Below, piece after piece: positions 9,837-20,975 of a DNA stretch of 64,000 nucleotides. The stretch's first letter is position 1, and each line of letters begins with the position of its first letter. The notes under the pieces are model-generated. The model saw only the letters and a list, made by a program, of their open reading frames with translations, was not told where the DNA came from and did no database searches. The translations under genes and the position numbers were made by a program. This stretch comes from an uncultured Pelagibacteraceae bacterium (lineage in GTDB: Bacteria > Pseudomonadota > Alphaproteobacteria > Pelagibacterales > Pelagibacteraceae), in assembly GCA_902524235.1 (NCBI GenBank), contig CABZCF010000003.1:1-64000 (forward strand), written 5' to 3'.

Positions 9837-12800
9837 ATGTCAAAAAATTTAAGAATAAATAAAAATAATTTTATAGATCAAACAACAAGAATTTCATTTA
9901 AATTTAATGGTCAAAAACTCTTTGGATATAAAGGTGATACATTGGCATCAGCATTGTTGGCTAATAATATTCATCTAGTTGGTAGAAGTTTTAAATACCA
10001 TCGTCCTAGAGGAATAATGACATGCGGCTCAGAGGAACCAAACGCAATAGTACAAATTGGAAATGATCCTTCATTAACAGATCCTAACGTAAGAGCAACT
10101 GAGATTGAACTATATGAGGGTTTAGATGCATCAAGTCAAAACTGTTGGCCAAGTGTAAATTTCGATATTGGAGGAATAAATAATTTTCTATCCCCTCTAC
10201 TGCCTGCTGGATTTTACTATAAAACTTTTATGTGGCCTGCAAGTTTTTGGGAAAAATATGAGTATTTTATTAGGCACTCTGCTGGTCTTGGTAAAGCACC
10301 TACAAAATCCGATCCAGATATTTATGATCATCAGTATTCACATTGTGATGTATTAGTTGTTGGCGGAGGTATTTCAGGAATTATATCAGCAAAATTGTCG
10401 GCAGAAAAAGGTTTAGATACAATCTTAATCGATGACAAAAGTTTCTTAGGGGGTTCAACGATATATCAAGAAAATGAATGCTATAAAATTAACAGTGTTA
10501 ATTCAAATAAATGGTTAGCTAATGAAATAGAAAGTTTGAAAAACTATCCAAATTTGCTTGTTAAGAATAGAACTAGTCTTGCAGCGTTTCATGGATATAA
10601 TTACTTATTAGCTAGAGAAAGTTTAACTGATCATTTAAGTGTTAATGAGAGAAAAGGCAAAGTAAGACAAAGATTGTGGAAAATCAGAGCTAAAAAAGTA
10701 ATTATAGCATCCGGATCTATTGAAAGACCATTAATATTTAGTAACAACGATAGACCTGGAATTATACTTTCATCCTCAATAAAAAAATATATCGATTATT
10801 ATGGTGTTAAAACTGGAGAAAATATTTCACTTTTTACTAACAATGACAGTGCATATGAAGCTGCAATATCTCTTTATAAAAGTGGAGTTAAAGTAAATGT
10901 GATTGTGGATATTCGTAAAAATTCAGACTCCTTAATTGTAAAAGAAGCATTAGAGTTGGGATTAAAAGTATTATGGGAGTCAAGCGTAGTAGATACTCAA
11001 GGATATAAAAGAATTAAATCATTTGAAGTAATGAAACTCTCAGATGACGGTTATAATGTTGTAGGAAATAGATCTAAATATAGTTGTGATTGCTTAGGTA
11101 TTTCAGGTGGTTGGACTCCTATGGTTCACTTATTTACACAATCTGGTGGAAAATTAAAATTTAGAAATGAAGATAATGTGTTTATACCTGATGAAAATAA
11201 AACTCCTTCAAATCAAATCAGTGTTGGGTCATGTAATGGTGAATTTAAATTAAATGAAATCGTAGTTAACACTATTGAAAATTTAAAAAGCTTTCTAAGT
11301 TTAAATAACTCGTGCTACGATGGAATTAAAATTATTTGTCCAGATGAAAAATCAAAAAGAAATATTTGGCTACTACCCTCAGATAAACCTATTGGAAAAA
11401 CAAAACCATTTTTAGATTTTCAAAATGATTCTACTGCTAAAGATGTTAAACTTGCGTTACGAGAAGGATTTAAATCAATAGAACATGTAAAAAGATATAC
11501 AACTACTGGAATGGGTACTGATCAAGGAAAATTATCTAATATGCATGCATTAGGTATTATCGCAGATACTACAGGCACAAATATGGGTGAACTTGGAACT
11601 ACAACTTTCAGACCACCTTATACACCTTTAACATTTGGAGCAATTGTAGGAAGAAATGTCGGAAAATTTTTTGACCACACAAGAAAAACTGCAATCCATA
11701 ACTGGCATGTAAAAAATAAGGCAGAATTTGAAAATGTAGGTCATTGGAAGCGACCTTGGTATTTTCCAAAAAATGGTGAAAATATGCACCAAGCAGTTCA
11801 AAGAGAAAGTAAAGCAGCTAGAGACAGCGCCGGTATATTAGATGCATCCACCCTAGGAAAAATTGATATCCAGGGAACTGATTCTTCGGAATTTTTAAAT
11901 AGAATTTATACCAATGCTTGGTCAAAACTTGAAATAGGTAAATGTAGGTATGGATTAATGCTTAATGAAGACGGTATGGTTTACGATGATGGTGTAACAA
12001 CAAGACTTGGTGAAAATCATTATATAATGACAACAACAACTGGAGGAGCAGCAAATGTTTTATCTAAGTTGGAAGATTATCTACAAACAGAGTGGCCAGA
12101 ATTAGATGTTTATTTGACTACAGTAACTGATCAATACTCAACAATTAGTATTTGTGGTCCTAATTCAAAAAAAATACTTGCTAAAATTGTTCCAGGTCTT
12201 GATTTATCAGACAATAATTTTCCTCATATGTCATTTAAAAATACTAAAATAAGTAATGTTAATTGCAGAATAATGAGAATAAGTTTTACAGGAGAACACA
12301 GCTACGAGATAAATATTCAATCAAATTATGCAGAAGATGTGTGGATTAAATGTATGGAAGCTGGAAAAGAATTTAATTTAACACCTTACGGCACTGAAAC
12401 AATGCACCTTTTAAGAGCTGAAAAAGGATTTATAATTACAGGTCAAGATACTGATGGAACATTAACCCCTTCAGATTTACAAATGGATTGGATTATAGGA
12501 AAAAGGAAATTTGATTTTATTGGTAAGAGATCACTTTATAGAAGTGATACAATTAGAGAAGATAGGAAACAATTGGTTGGTCTTTTAACAGAGGATCCAA
12601 AAGAAGTTTTGGAAGAAGGAGCGCAATTAGTTGAAAATATTAACAAAAAGCCTATCGAAATGTTAGGGCATGTCACCTCTAGTTATTTCAGCCCTAATTT
12701 AAATAAATCAATAGCCCTTGCGGTTGTAAAAAGTGGAAAGAAACTTAAAGGCAAAAAACTTATAGTGCCGATGGAAAATAAAAATATAAATGTAACAATA

Positions 12801-12848
12801 ACCGACACCGTGTTTTACGATAAAGAAAATAAGAGACTAAATGCTTAG
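9837..12848 (+). CDS. soxA: Sarcosine oxidase alpha subunit-type protein (FAD/NAD domain plus GCV_T-like domain)
   Basis: N-terminal FKFNGQKLFGYKGDTLASALLANNIHLVGRSFKYHRPRGI, dinucleotide-binding DVLVVGGGISGIISA, C-terminal aminomethyltransferase-like region. Confidence 0.92.
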   Translation: MSKNLRINKNNFIDQTTRISFKFNGQKLFGYKGDTLASALLANNIHLVGRSFKYHRPRGIMTCGSEEPNAIVQIGNDPSLTDPNVRATEIELYEGLDASSQNCWPSVNFDIGGINNFLSPLLPAGFYYKTFMWPASFWEKYEYFIRHSAGLGKAPTKSDPDIYDHQYSHCDVLVVGGGISGIISAKLSAEKGLDTILIDDKSFLGGSTIYQENECYKINSVNSNKWLANEIESLKNYPNLLVKNRTSLAAFHGYNYLLARESLTDHLSVNERKGKVRQRLWKIRAKKVIIASGSIERPLIFSNNDRPGIILSSSIKKYIDYYGVKTGENISLFTNNDSAYEAAISLYKSGVKVNVIVDIRKNSDSLIVKEALELGLKVLWESSVVDTQGYKRIKSFEVMKLSDDGYNVVGNRSKYSCDCLGISGGWTPMVHLFTQSGGKLKFRNEDNVFIPDENKTPSNQISVGSCNGEFKLNEIVVNTIENLKSFLSLNNSCYDGIKIICPDEKSKRNIWLLPSDKPIGKTKPFLDFQNDSTAKDVKLALREGFKSIEHVKRYTTTGMGTDQGKLSNMHALGIIADTTGTNMGELGTTTFRPPYTPLTFGAIVGRNVGKFFDHTRKTAIHNWHVKNKAEFENVGHWKRPWYFPKNGENMHQAVQRESKAARDSAGILDASTLGKIDIQGTDSSEFLNRIYTNAWSKLEIGKCRYGLMLNEDGMVYDDGVTTRLGENHYIMTTTTGGAANVLSKLEDYLQTEWPELDVYLTTVTDQYSTISICGPNSKKILAKIVPGLDLSDNNFPHMSFKNTKISNVNCRIMRISFTGEHSYEINIQSNYAEDVWIKCMEAGKEFNLTPYGTETMHLLRAEKGFIITGQDTDGTLTPSDLQMDWIIGKRKFDFIGKRSLYRSDTIREDRKQLVGLLTEDPKEVLEEGAQLVENINKKPIEMLGHVTSSYFSPNLNKSIALAVVKSGKKLKGKKLIVPMENKNINVTITDTVFYDKENKRLNA

Positions 12849-13404
12849 TTTTAATTCACCAATTAAAGAAGAAAAAAAATATAATGATTTGAAAATTGTA
12901 GAAATTGAGCCAACTATAAAAATTAATTTAAGAAGTAATAAAAGAGAATTTTCAACAAAGATTGGAAAAATATTGTCTATTTTACCTCCTAACGAGGCAA
13001 ATACTTCATCAGGTAATGAAAATTATAATTTTCTATGGTTAAGCCCTGATGAATGGCTTGTATATTCAAACAATATCAATCACACATTAGATAATCAAAT
13101 AGAGTTAGAGAATAATTTATTTAATGAAATATCTAAGCTAAATCAAGGAGCTGTTACTAATGTATCTGACAATTGGGTGATGATTAATTTAAAAGGTAGT
13201 AAAACCTTTGATTTACTTTCAAAAAGCTGTCCTTTTAATTTTAAAGATTTCAAAAATAAGAAAGGCTCAGTGGTTCAAACTGTTTTAAACCATGTAGATG
13301 TAATATTACATAACAAAGATGAGAATGATTTAAACCTATTCGTAAGAAGATCTTTCTCACAAGATTTATGGTTGTGGATTAACGATAGCGCTCGTTTTCT
13401 CTAA
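12841..13404 (+). CDS. soxG: Sarcosine oxidase gamma subunit-type protein
   Basis: Operon position after soxA; ILPPNEANTSSGNENYNFLWLSPDEWLVYS and C-terminal LFVRRSFSQDLWLWINDSA typical of SoxG. Confidence 0.87.
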   Translation: MLSFNSPIKEEKKYNDLKIVEIEPTIKINLRSNKREFSTKIGKILSILPPNEANTSSGNENYNFLWLSPDEWLVYSNNINHTLDNQIELENNLFNEISKLNQGAVTNVSDNWVMINLKGSKTFDLLSKSCPFNFKDFKNKKGSVVQTVLNHVDVILHNKDENDLNLFVRRSFSQDLWLWINDSARFL

Positions 13405-14727
13405 TCTTGATTTTAAATAATAAACAATAATAGCAAGAAATATCGCAGAGAAAATCCAATTAACTACAGTCCAAATCCAGAAAAAAGTTTCAAAGCTAGC
13501 ATTTATGTATTTTGCAAATAAATAAACCATAAGTGGATTAAAAATGTTTCTGAATATATTAGATATCATGGCATATTCTGATTTTTTTAATGCCATAAAC
13601 AATCCATTTGAAAGAAAAAAAATTGGATAAGCAGGTAAAATAAATGCACAGATTTTTAAATAATTGGATCCAAATTTTATAACTTCAATGTCATTTGAAA
13701 AGAAGCTCATTATAGAATTTGATAAAATAAATAAGAAAAAACCAGAAATTAACATTATTAAAAATGAATATTTAATAGAGGTAAAGTATGTCTCTTTTAC
13801 TCTGTTAAGATTTCTTGCTCCAAAATTTTGGGAAATAATTGAAATTATTGCTGTATTAATTCCCAAAATTGGTAATAACACAACTTGCTCTATTCTTGTA
13901 CCAGCACCATAACCTGCTACCGCATACTCACCTGTGATACCTACATAAGCAATAACTATTGCTGCCGTTATTGAATACGCAAAAATTGAAATTACGATTG
14001 GCATTGATGTAAAAAAAATATTTATAAAGTAAAATAATTTAGGTTTTAGATAATGTTTAGTAATCTCTTTTACGATTTTATTCCTTAAAACTTTCCAGAG
14101 AATTGCTAAAAAAACCACCGACTGAGCAATTATTGTTGCAATAGCTATTCCTTTTACACCAAGAGCTGGTATAAAAAAAAGCCCAAAAATTAAAATTGGA
14201 TTTAATATTAGATTTAAAAAAAAAGATAGTATCAATAAATTTCTGTAGGTTTTTGTATCACCTTCTGCATGTAGAAGAGAATTTAATGCTACAATTAATA
14301 TAAATAATATAGACCCTTTAAATATAATATCAGTGTATTGTAATCCCAGATCTGTTACTTCACTGGTAGTTACCATCAACAAAAAAAAATTATCCGTTAA
14401 ATTTAAACCTATAAAACTGATTATAATCGATATTAAAATCGCAAAATAGATTATATGAGTAAAATAATTAAGAATATTTTTTTTATTATTCTCCCCAATA
14501 CTATTTCCAATTAAAGATGTTCCAGCAACAGTGACACCAATGGACGAAGCAACAATAACAAAATACATTGGAAAAGCTTTACTTAAAGCTGCTAAGGCTT
14601 CTGGAGATATCATGCCTGCATAAAATGTATCAACTATATTATATAAAGTTTGAAAAAACATTCCTACCATTGCTGGTAATGCAAGCTTACGAACTAAAAA
14701 TGGAATCTTATCTTTCAGTAAATCCAA
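13366..14727 (-). CDS. MATE family efflux transporter
   Basis: Multi-TM; PAMVGMFFQTLYNIVDTFYAG, GTSLIGNSIG, GAGTRIEQVVLLPILGINTA. Confidence 0.9.
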   Translation of the reverse strand: MDLLKDKIPFLVRKLALPAMVGMFFQTLYNIVDTFYAGMISPEALAALSKAFPMYFVIVASSIGVTVAGTSLIGNSIGENNKKNILNYFTHIIYFAILISIIISFIGLNLTDNFFLLMVTTSEVTDLGLQYTDIIFKGSILFILIVALNSLLHAEGDTKTYRNLLILSFFLNLILNPILIFGLFFIPALGVKGIAIATIIAQSVVFLAILWKVLRNKIVKEITKHYLKPKLFYFINIFFTSMPIVISIFAYSITAAIVIAYVGITGEYAVAGYGAGTRIEQVVLLPILGINTAIISIISQNFGARNLNRVKETYFTSIKYSFLIMLISGFFLFILSNSIMSFFSNDIEVIKFGSNYLKICAFILPAYPIFFLSNGLFMALKKSEYAMISNIFRNIFNPLMVYLFAKYINASFETFFWIWTVVNWIFSAIFLAIIVYYLKSRLEKTSAIVNPQP

Positions 14728-14728
14728 C

Positions 14729-15628
14729 TTAAATCTCCCTTTGATAAAAATAATTTTTACCAGATTTTTTTGCTATTTTTATTTGTTTTTGTCGCATTCT
14801 AAACTTTTGTAACTGCTTGTTTGTCAATTTATTATAACAATTTGGGCATGATACACCCTCCTCGAAATTTTTAGACTTAGTATCATTTTTTGTAATAGGT
14901 TCTCTGCATCCTGCACAAATACTTAGGCTGCCTGGTTTTAGACTATGTTTAATTGAAACTCTATTATCAAAAACAAAACAATCCCCTTTCCAATAACTAT
15001 TTGTTTTTTTTATTTTATTTAAGTAATTTATTATGCCACCCTTTAATTGATAAACATTTTTAAATCCTTTATTTCTCAAATAATAACTTGCTTTTTCACA
15101 TCTGATTCCACCTGTACAAAACATACCAATTTTTTGATTTTTTTTAAGTATTTTAAAAAATTTTGGAAACTCTCTGAAACTGTTTAATTTTGGATTAATA
15201 GACCCTTTAAATGTACCGACTTTAAACTCAAAGTTTTTTCTAGTATCAATTAATATGGTATCTTTTCTTTCAATAAATTTATTCCATTCGTGTGGCGTTA
15301 ACTCATTGTCTGAAATCTTTTTCTTAATTTTTATACCTAAAGGGACTACTTCTTTTTTAATTTTAATTTTACCCTTATGAAATGGTTGAAATTTATACTT
15401 AGTTAAGTTTTCGTTATTAAATTTATTAATATTAAAAATTTTTTTTAAAATTTTAATAATATTATCAAATTTATTTATTTTAAAACTTATAGTTCCATTT
15501 AATCCTTCGTTTGATATTATAATTGTTCCTCTGATATCATTTTTTGTAAATAAACTATCCAAAGATTTTTTTTTTGACTTTAAATTAGTTAATTTTTTGA
15601 ATTTATAAAAACCAAATATGCTATACAT
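14729..15628 (-). CDS. trhO: tRNA uridine(34) hydroxylase (rhodanese-like, TrhO/YceA)
   Basis: GTIIISNEGLNGTIS, rhodanese loop MFCTGGIRCEKAS, Cys motif CAGCREPI...CPNC. Confidence 0.88.
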   Translation of the reverse strand: MYSIFGFYKFKKLTNLKSKKKSLDSLFTKNDIRGTIIISNEGLNGTISFKINKFDNIIKILKKIFNINKFNNENLTKYKFQPFHKGKIKIKKEVVPLGIKIKKKISDNELTPHEWNKFIERKDTILIDTRKNFEFKVGTFKGSINPKLNSFREFPKFFKILKKNQKIGMFCTGGIRCEKASYYLRNKGFKNVYQLKGGIINYLNKIKKTNSYWKGDCFVFDNRVSIKHSLKPGSLSICAGCREPITKNDTKSKNFEEGVSCPNCYNKLTNKQLQKFRMRQKQIKIAKKSGKNYFYQREI

Positions 15629-16284
15629 TACTTTTTTCTACAAACAGATAAACCATCACCAATTGGCAAAATTAAACTCTCTACGCGATTATCATCTTTT
15701 ATAAATTTATTAAATTCTCTTATTTTTAGTGTTAGTCTATCATTTTTATTTTGATCAGCAACATCACCATACCACAGAACATTATCAACAACTATAATCC
15801 CATTATTATTTAATATATTAAGAGAATTATTAAAATAATTTATATAATTTTCTTTATCTGCATCTATGAATATAAAATCAAATTTTTTTTTTTGATTAAG
15901 TAAATCGTCTAAAGATACAGTAGCGTTATTTATTAAAAGATTAATTTTATTATCTATCTTCGCTTTTTTAAAAAAACTTTTAGCTACATCAGAAGTTTCT
16001 TTATTTTTATCTAAAGCTGTTAATTTGCTATTTTCATCCATCGCTAAAGCCATTGTTAAAGAACTTAAGCCTGTAAATGTTCCAATTTCTAAAATATTTT
16101 TAGGTTTAATAATTTTGACAATTAAATGTAAAAAGTGGCATTGACTTATAGAAATTTGCATTTTTTTTATTTCACCAAGAGTTTCATTGTATTTAATTAT
16201 TTCATATTGGACTGGATGTAGTTTAACTGAGTGACTATTAATATATTCTTCGATTTGATAGTTTAGATTTAGATTTGAACCCAT
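15628..16284 (-). CDS. SAM-dependent O-methyltransferase (methyltransferase_3 family)
   Basis: NILEIGTFTGLSSLTMALA, FDFIFIDADKENY, GGIIVVDNVLWYGDV. Confidence 0.9.
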   Translation of the reverse strand: MGSNLNLNYQIEEYINSHSVKLHPVQYEIIKYNETLGEIKKMQISISQCHFLHLIVKIIKPKNILEIGTFTGLSSLTMALAMDENSKLTALDKNKETSDVAKSFFKKAKIDNKINLLINNATVSLDDLLNQKKKFDFIFIDADKENYINYFNNSLNILNNNGIIVVDNVLWYGDVADQNKNDRLTLKIREFNKFIKDDNRVESLILPIGDGLSVCRKK

Positions 16285-16285
16285 A

Positions 16286-17752
16286 TTAGTTGAGCTTTTT
16301 CTTTAAAATTTCATTAACTAGCTGAGGATTTGCCTTTCCATTAGATTGTTTCATAACTTGACCTACAAAAAAACCGAATAATTTATCTTTTCCTGATTTA
16401 TATGCTTCAACGTTTTTAGGGTTATCTATAATAACTTTATCAATAATTTTCTCCAATTCTTTAGGATCACTTTGTTGCTTTAAACCTTTTTTCTCAACTA
16501 TGTTTTTTGGATCTTTGCCACTATCAGCCATAATTTCAAAAACAGTTTTTGCAATTTTTCCTGAAATAGTTCCATCTTTTATTAGATTAATAAGTTTTGC
16601 TAAATTTTCTGATGTAATAGGGCTTTCTGTAATTTCTATACTTTTATTATTTAATAAGGCAAATAATTCTCCGGTGATCCAATTTGTTGCAAGTTTAACA
16701 TCAGATTTTTTTGAAACATCCTCAAAATATTTTGAAGTCTCTATATCAGATACAAGAATATTAGCCTCATACGGTGATAAATTAAATTTTTCAATAAACC
16801 TTTTCTTTTTTTCATCTGGTAATTCAGGAATTTCTTTTTTGATTTCATTAATAAAGTCATCATTTAACTCCAAAGGTAAAAGGTCAGGATCTGGAAAATA
16901 TCTATAATCATGTGCGTCTTCTTTTGTACGCATTGATCGGGTTTCATTCTTTTTTGTATCAAATAATCTTGTCTCTTGATCTATTGATCCACCTTCTTCT
17001 ATTATATCAACTTGTCTATTTGCTTCATAATCAATTGCCATCTGCATAAATTTAATAGAGTTTACATTTTTAATTTCACACCTAGTGCCAAGTTCAGTTT
17101 CGCCTTTTTTTCTTACAGATACGTTAACATCAGCTCTTAAAGAACCCTCCTGCATATTTCCATCACAAGTGCCAAGATATCTCATAATTGATCTTAATTT
17201 TTTTATATAGGCATTAACTTCATCTAAGGATCTTAAATCGGGTTTACTTACTATTTCCATTAATGCTACCCCAGATCTATTTAAATCGACCAATGTATTT
17301 TGAGGGTCAATATCATGTATGCTTTTGCCAGCATCCTGCTCTAAATGTAGTCGCTCAATTCCTATCATTTTTTCTCCATCCGGCATATCTAATGTGACAG
17401 AACCCTCTCCTACTATTGGATTTTTATATTGGGAAATTTGATAGCCTTGTGGTAAATCGGCATAAAAATAATTTTTTCTATCAAATATTGATTTATTATT
17501 TATTTTAGCATTTAATCCAATTCCAGTTTTAATAGCTTGTTTGATACAAAATTCATTTATTACCGGCAACATTCCTGGAAAGGCAGCGTCTACTAAACTA
17601 ACTTGTGTGTTTGGTTCTGAACCAAACTTTGTTGGCGATGATGAAAATAATTTAGATTCTGATAGTACTTGCGCGTGCACCTCGAGACCAATTATTACCT
17701 CATATTCATTATTATCTCTTAAGATTAAATATTCTTTATTTTGATCACTCAT
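16286..17752 (-). CDS. gatB: Asp-tRNA(Asn)/Glu-tRNA(Gln) amidotransferase subunit B
   Basis: [27 protein letters not shown]...[17 protein letters not shown]...[12 protein letters not shown]. Confidence 0.97.
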   Translation of the reverse strand: MSDQNKEYLILRDNNEYEVIIGLEVHAQVLSESKLFSSSPTKFGSEPNTQVSLVDAAFPGMLPVINEFCIKQAIKTGIGLNAKINNKSIFDRKNYFYADLPQGYQISQYKNPIVGEGSVTLDMPDGEKMIGIERLHLEQDAGKSIHDIDPQNTLVDLNRSGVALMEIVSKPDLRSLDEVNAYIKKLRSIMRYLGTCDGNMQEGSLRADVNVSVRKKGETELGTRCEIKNVNSIKFMQMAIDYEANRQVDIIEEGGSIDQETRLFDTKKNETRSMRTKEDAHDYRYFPDPDLLPLELNDDFINEIKKEIPELPDEKKKRFIEKFNLSPYEANILVSDIETSKYFEDVSKKSDVKLATNWITGELFALLNNKSIEITESPITSENLAKLINLIKDGTISGKIAKTVFEIMADSGKDPKNIVEKKGLKQQSDPKELEKIIDKVIIDNPKNVEAYKSGKDKLFGFFVGQVMKQSNGKANPQLVNEILKKKLN

Positions 17753-19206
17753 TTAATCCACCAGTCGTTTATATGATTTTTATACCCAATATTTTTTTCA
17801 ATTGAATATGCAATATTCAAAATATTTTGTTCATCAAATGCCTTTCCAATAATCTGTAGTCCTAAAGGAAATCCATTATTATCATGACCTGCAGGGATTG
17901 AGATTGCAGGTATGCCAGCTAAATTTATAGGAACGGTGAAAATATCATTTAAATACATTGAAACAGGATCATTTAATTTTTCTCCTATTTTAAACGCTGA
18001 ACTAGGTGTAGATGGGGTTAAAATAGCGTCTACTTTTTTATAAGCCTCATCAAAATCATTTTTAATTAATCTTCTTACTTTTTGTGCTTTAAGATAATAA
18101 GCATCATAATAACCAGAGGATAATACATATGTACCAATCATAATTCTTCTTTTAACTTCGTCACCAAAACCCTCTGATCTTGTTTTTTCATACATATCAA
18201 TTAAATTTTCACCTTTAGATCTAAAGCCATATTTAACACCATCATATCTAGCTAAATTTGAAGAGGCCTCTGCAGGTGCAACAATATAATAAGTGGGTAA
18301 TGCGTAGTTAGTATTTGGAAGCGATATATCTATTACATCACCTCCATTATCTTTAATAATTTTAATTCCTTTCTCCCAAAGATCCTCTATTTCTTTTGGC
18401 ATTCCATCGACTCTATACTCTTTTGGTATACCAATTTTTTTACCCTTTATGTTTTCGTTTAAATCATTTAGGTAATCACCTCTTGTAAATTCAACAGAGG
18501 TGGAGTCTTTTGTATCAAAAGAGCTCATTACTTCTAAAAGCAATGCACAATCTTTTACATCCTGTGTCATAGGTCCTGCTTGATCTAAAGATGAAGCAAA
18601 AGCAACTATTCCATATCTGGAACAACTACCATAAGTTGGTTTTAGGCCAACAGTTCCGGTGAAAGATGCAGGTTGTCTTATAGAGCCGCCTGTGTCAGTT
18701 CCAATTGTGGCAGGTGTTAATTTGGCCGCAAGTGCTGCAGAAGATCCACCAGATGATCCTCCCGGTACTAAATTTTCTGAGATAGGATTCTGAACATTGC
18801 CATAATTGCTTGTTTCATTTGAAGAACCCATTGCAAATTCATCACAATTTAATTTTCCAATTATTATACCGCCATGATCTATGATATTTTGTGTTACGGT
18901 TGACTCGTAAGTAGGAATAAAATTTTCTAAAATTTTACTCCCTGCTGTAGTCCTCAAATTTTTAGTACAAAATAGATCTTTGACTGCTAAAGGGATACCA
19001 GGTATTTTTTTATTAAAGTCTGGTTTTTCATCAAACTCTTTGGCGCGATTTAAGGCATTATCAAAATTGTCTGTAATATAAGAATTTAATTTACTAGATT
19101 TTTTCGATCTATTAATAAACGCCTCGGTTATTTCTTTTGAAGACAATTTTTTATTTTTAATTTTATCTACTAGATCACATAATTTTAAATTATTTATTTC
19201 AGACAT
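17749..19206 (-). CDS. gatA: Asp-tRNA(Asn)/Glu-tRNA(Gln) amidotransferase subunit A
   Basis: Amidase signature [45 protein letters not shown]. Confidence 0.97.
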   Translation of the reverse strand: MSEINNLKLCDLVDKIKNKKLSSKEITEAFINRSKKSSKLNSYITDNFDNALNRAKEFDEKPDFNKKIPGIPLAVKDLFCTKNLRTTAGSKILENFIPTYESTVTQNIIDHGGIIIGKLNCDEFAMGSSNETSNYGNVQNPISENLVPGGSSGGSSAALAAKLTPATIGTDTGGSIRQPASFTGTVGLKPTYGSCSRYGIVAFASSLDQAGPMTQDVKDCALLLEVMSSFDTKDSTSVEFTRGDYLNDLNENIKGKKIGIPKEYRVDGMPKEIEDLWEKGIKIIKDNGGDVIDISLPNTNYALPTYYIVAPAEASSNLARYDGVKYGFRSKGENLIDMYEKTRSEGFGDEVKRRIMIGTYVLSSGYYDAYYLKAQKVRRLIKNDFDEAYKKVDAILTPSTPSSAFKIGEKLNDPVSMYLNDIFTVPINLAGIPAISIPAGHDNNGFPLGLQIIGKAFDEQNILNIAYSIEKNIGYKNHINDWWIK

Positions 19207-19493
19207 TACTCAACTACCTTAGGTACTACAAAAAAATCTTTATTTTTTTCTGGAGAATTTTTTAAAATATCCTCTCGAATATTTTTAGATTCAATTTTAT
19301 CTTTTCTTAATTTTAAAGTTGTTTCTGCTACTGAGGTTAAAGGTTCAGTCTTGCTTGTATCTAACTCGTTTAATTTTTCAATAAATTTAAATATTGAGTT
19401 TAGATCATTAGTTAGCCTTTTTGCTTTCTCCTCTTCTATTGATATTCTTGAAAGTTTTGAAATATGCTTTACTGTTTTAAGATCTATTGTCAT
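19206..19493 (-). CDS. gatC: Asp-tRNA(Asn)/Glu-tRNA(Gln) amidotransferase subunit C
   Basis: VKHISKLSRISIEEEKAKRLTNDLNSIFKFIEKLNELDTSKTEP; adjacent to gatA. Confidence 0.94.
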   Translation of the reverse strand: MTIDLKTVKHISKLSRISIEEEKAKRLTNDLNSIFKFIEKLNELDTSKTEPLTSVAETTLKLRKDKIESKNIREDILKNSPEKNKDFFVVPKVVE

Positions 19494-19538
19494 ATGATAA
19501 GAATATTGAAAACTACCATTTAATCTAAAAAATACAAT

Positions 19539-19994
19539 ATGGTCACTTTAGATGAACTTAAAGATAAATTAGCAAGTAACGCTAGATTAATCGGTTTAGA
19601 TTTAGGAACAAAACGCATAGGTATAGCTATATGTGACGATAAAAGAAAAATAGCATCTCCATACAAAACAATTGAATACAAAAATATGGAGTATTTGGTG
19701 AATGAATTAAAAAATATTATAAAAGACAACAATATTTTTGCAGTAATAATTGGAAATCCTATTAATATGGATGGTTCCTTTGGAAAAAGCGCTCAGTCAA
19801 TAAACGATAAGGCAAAAGTTATCGAGAAAGAATTAGATTTGATAATTGCCATGTGGGATGAAAGACTTTCAACGTCCGGTGCATTTAATATATCAAGCAA
19901 TTTAGATATAAATTTTTCTAAAAAGAAAAAAAATATAGATGAAAAAGCTGCAGCTTTTATACTTCAGGGAGCTTTAGATTATTTAAATAATTAA
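19539..19994 (+). CDS. ruvX: Holliday junction resolvase-like pre-16S rRNA nuclease (YqgF/RuvX)
   Basis: LIGLDLGTKRIGIAICDDKRKIASP...VIIGNPINMDGSFG...WDERLST. Confidence 0.93.
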   Translation: MVTLDELKDKLASNARLIGLDLGTKRIGIAICDDKRKIASPYKTIEYKNMEYLVNELKNIIKDNNIFAVIIGNPINMDGSFGKSAQSINDKAKVIEKELDLIIAMWDERLSTSGAFNISSNLDINFSKKKKNIDEKAAAFILQGALDYLNN

Positions 19995-20036
19995 AGCTTG
20001 CACTAATCTATTAATAGAGTTATAGAGTTTGTTTTA

Positions 20037-20975
20037 ATGGCAATATCAAACAAAGCTATTAAAATTTCTCAAAAACACTTGTTAGGTATTCAAGATCTAT
20101 CAATTAAAGATATTAATTACATTCTGGACGAAGCTAAAAACTTTATTACATTAAATAAAAGTAAAAGTAAGAAAATCGACATACTAAGAGGAAAAACACA
20201 AATTAATTTATTTTTTGAACCTTCAACTAGAACACAAAGTTCCTTCGAATTAGCTGGTAAAAGATTAGGTGCGGATGTGATGTCAATGAATATTACAAAT
20301 TCAGCAATTAAAAAAGGAGAAACATTAATTGATACAGCTATGACACTAAATGCAATGCATCCAGATATAATTGTAATTAGACATCAAGATTCTGGTGCAT
20401 GTAATTTATTATCACAGAAAGTAAATTGTGCTGTATTGAATGCTGGTGACGGAAGGCGTGAACATCCAACACAGGCATTATTAGATGCGTTGACAATCAT
20501 TGATCGTAAAAAGAAAATTGAAGGGCTTAAGATTGCAATATGTGGAGACATTCTTCACTCAAGAGTAGCAAGATCAAATATATATTTATTAAATATGTTA
20601 GGAGCAGAGGTAAATATAATTGCGCCATCAAACTTAATGCCTAGGGACTTGGATAAACTTGGAATAAACAAATTTACAGACATGAAAAAAGGTGTCACGG
20701 ATTGTGACATCGTAATGATGTTAAGATTACAAAACGAGAGAATGACAAGTTCGTTTCTTTCCTCAAATAGAGAATATTATGAATACTATGGACTTACACC
20801 AGACAAACTTAATTTTGCAAAAGATGATGCTTTAATTATGCATCCTGGTCCAATGAATAGAGGAATAGAAATAGACACTAAACTAGCAGATGATATGAAT
20901 AAAAGCGTAATAAAAGAACAAGTTGAACTGGGTGTAGCTGTAAGAATGGCTTGTTTAAAACTTTTTTGTGAATGA
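20037..20975 (+). CDS. pyrB: Aspartate carbamoyltransferase catalytic subunit
   Basis: [53 protein letters not shown]. Confidence 0.96.
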   Translation: MAISNKAIKISQKHLLGIQDLSIKDINYILDEAKNFITLNKSKSKKIDILRGKTQINLFFEPSTRTQSSFELAGKRLGADVMSMNITNSAIKKGETLIDTAMTLNAMHPDIIVIRHQDSGACNLLSQKVNCAVLNAGDGRREHPTQALLDALTIIDRKKKIEGLKIAICGDILHSRVARSNIYLLNMLGAEVNIIAPSNLMPRDLDKLGINKFTDMKKGVTDCDIVMMLRLQNERMTSSFLSSNREYYEYYGLTPDKLNFAKDDALIMHPGPMNRGIEIDTKLADDMNKSVIKEQVELGVAVRMACLKLFCE

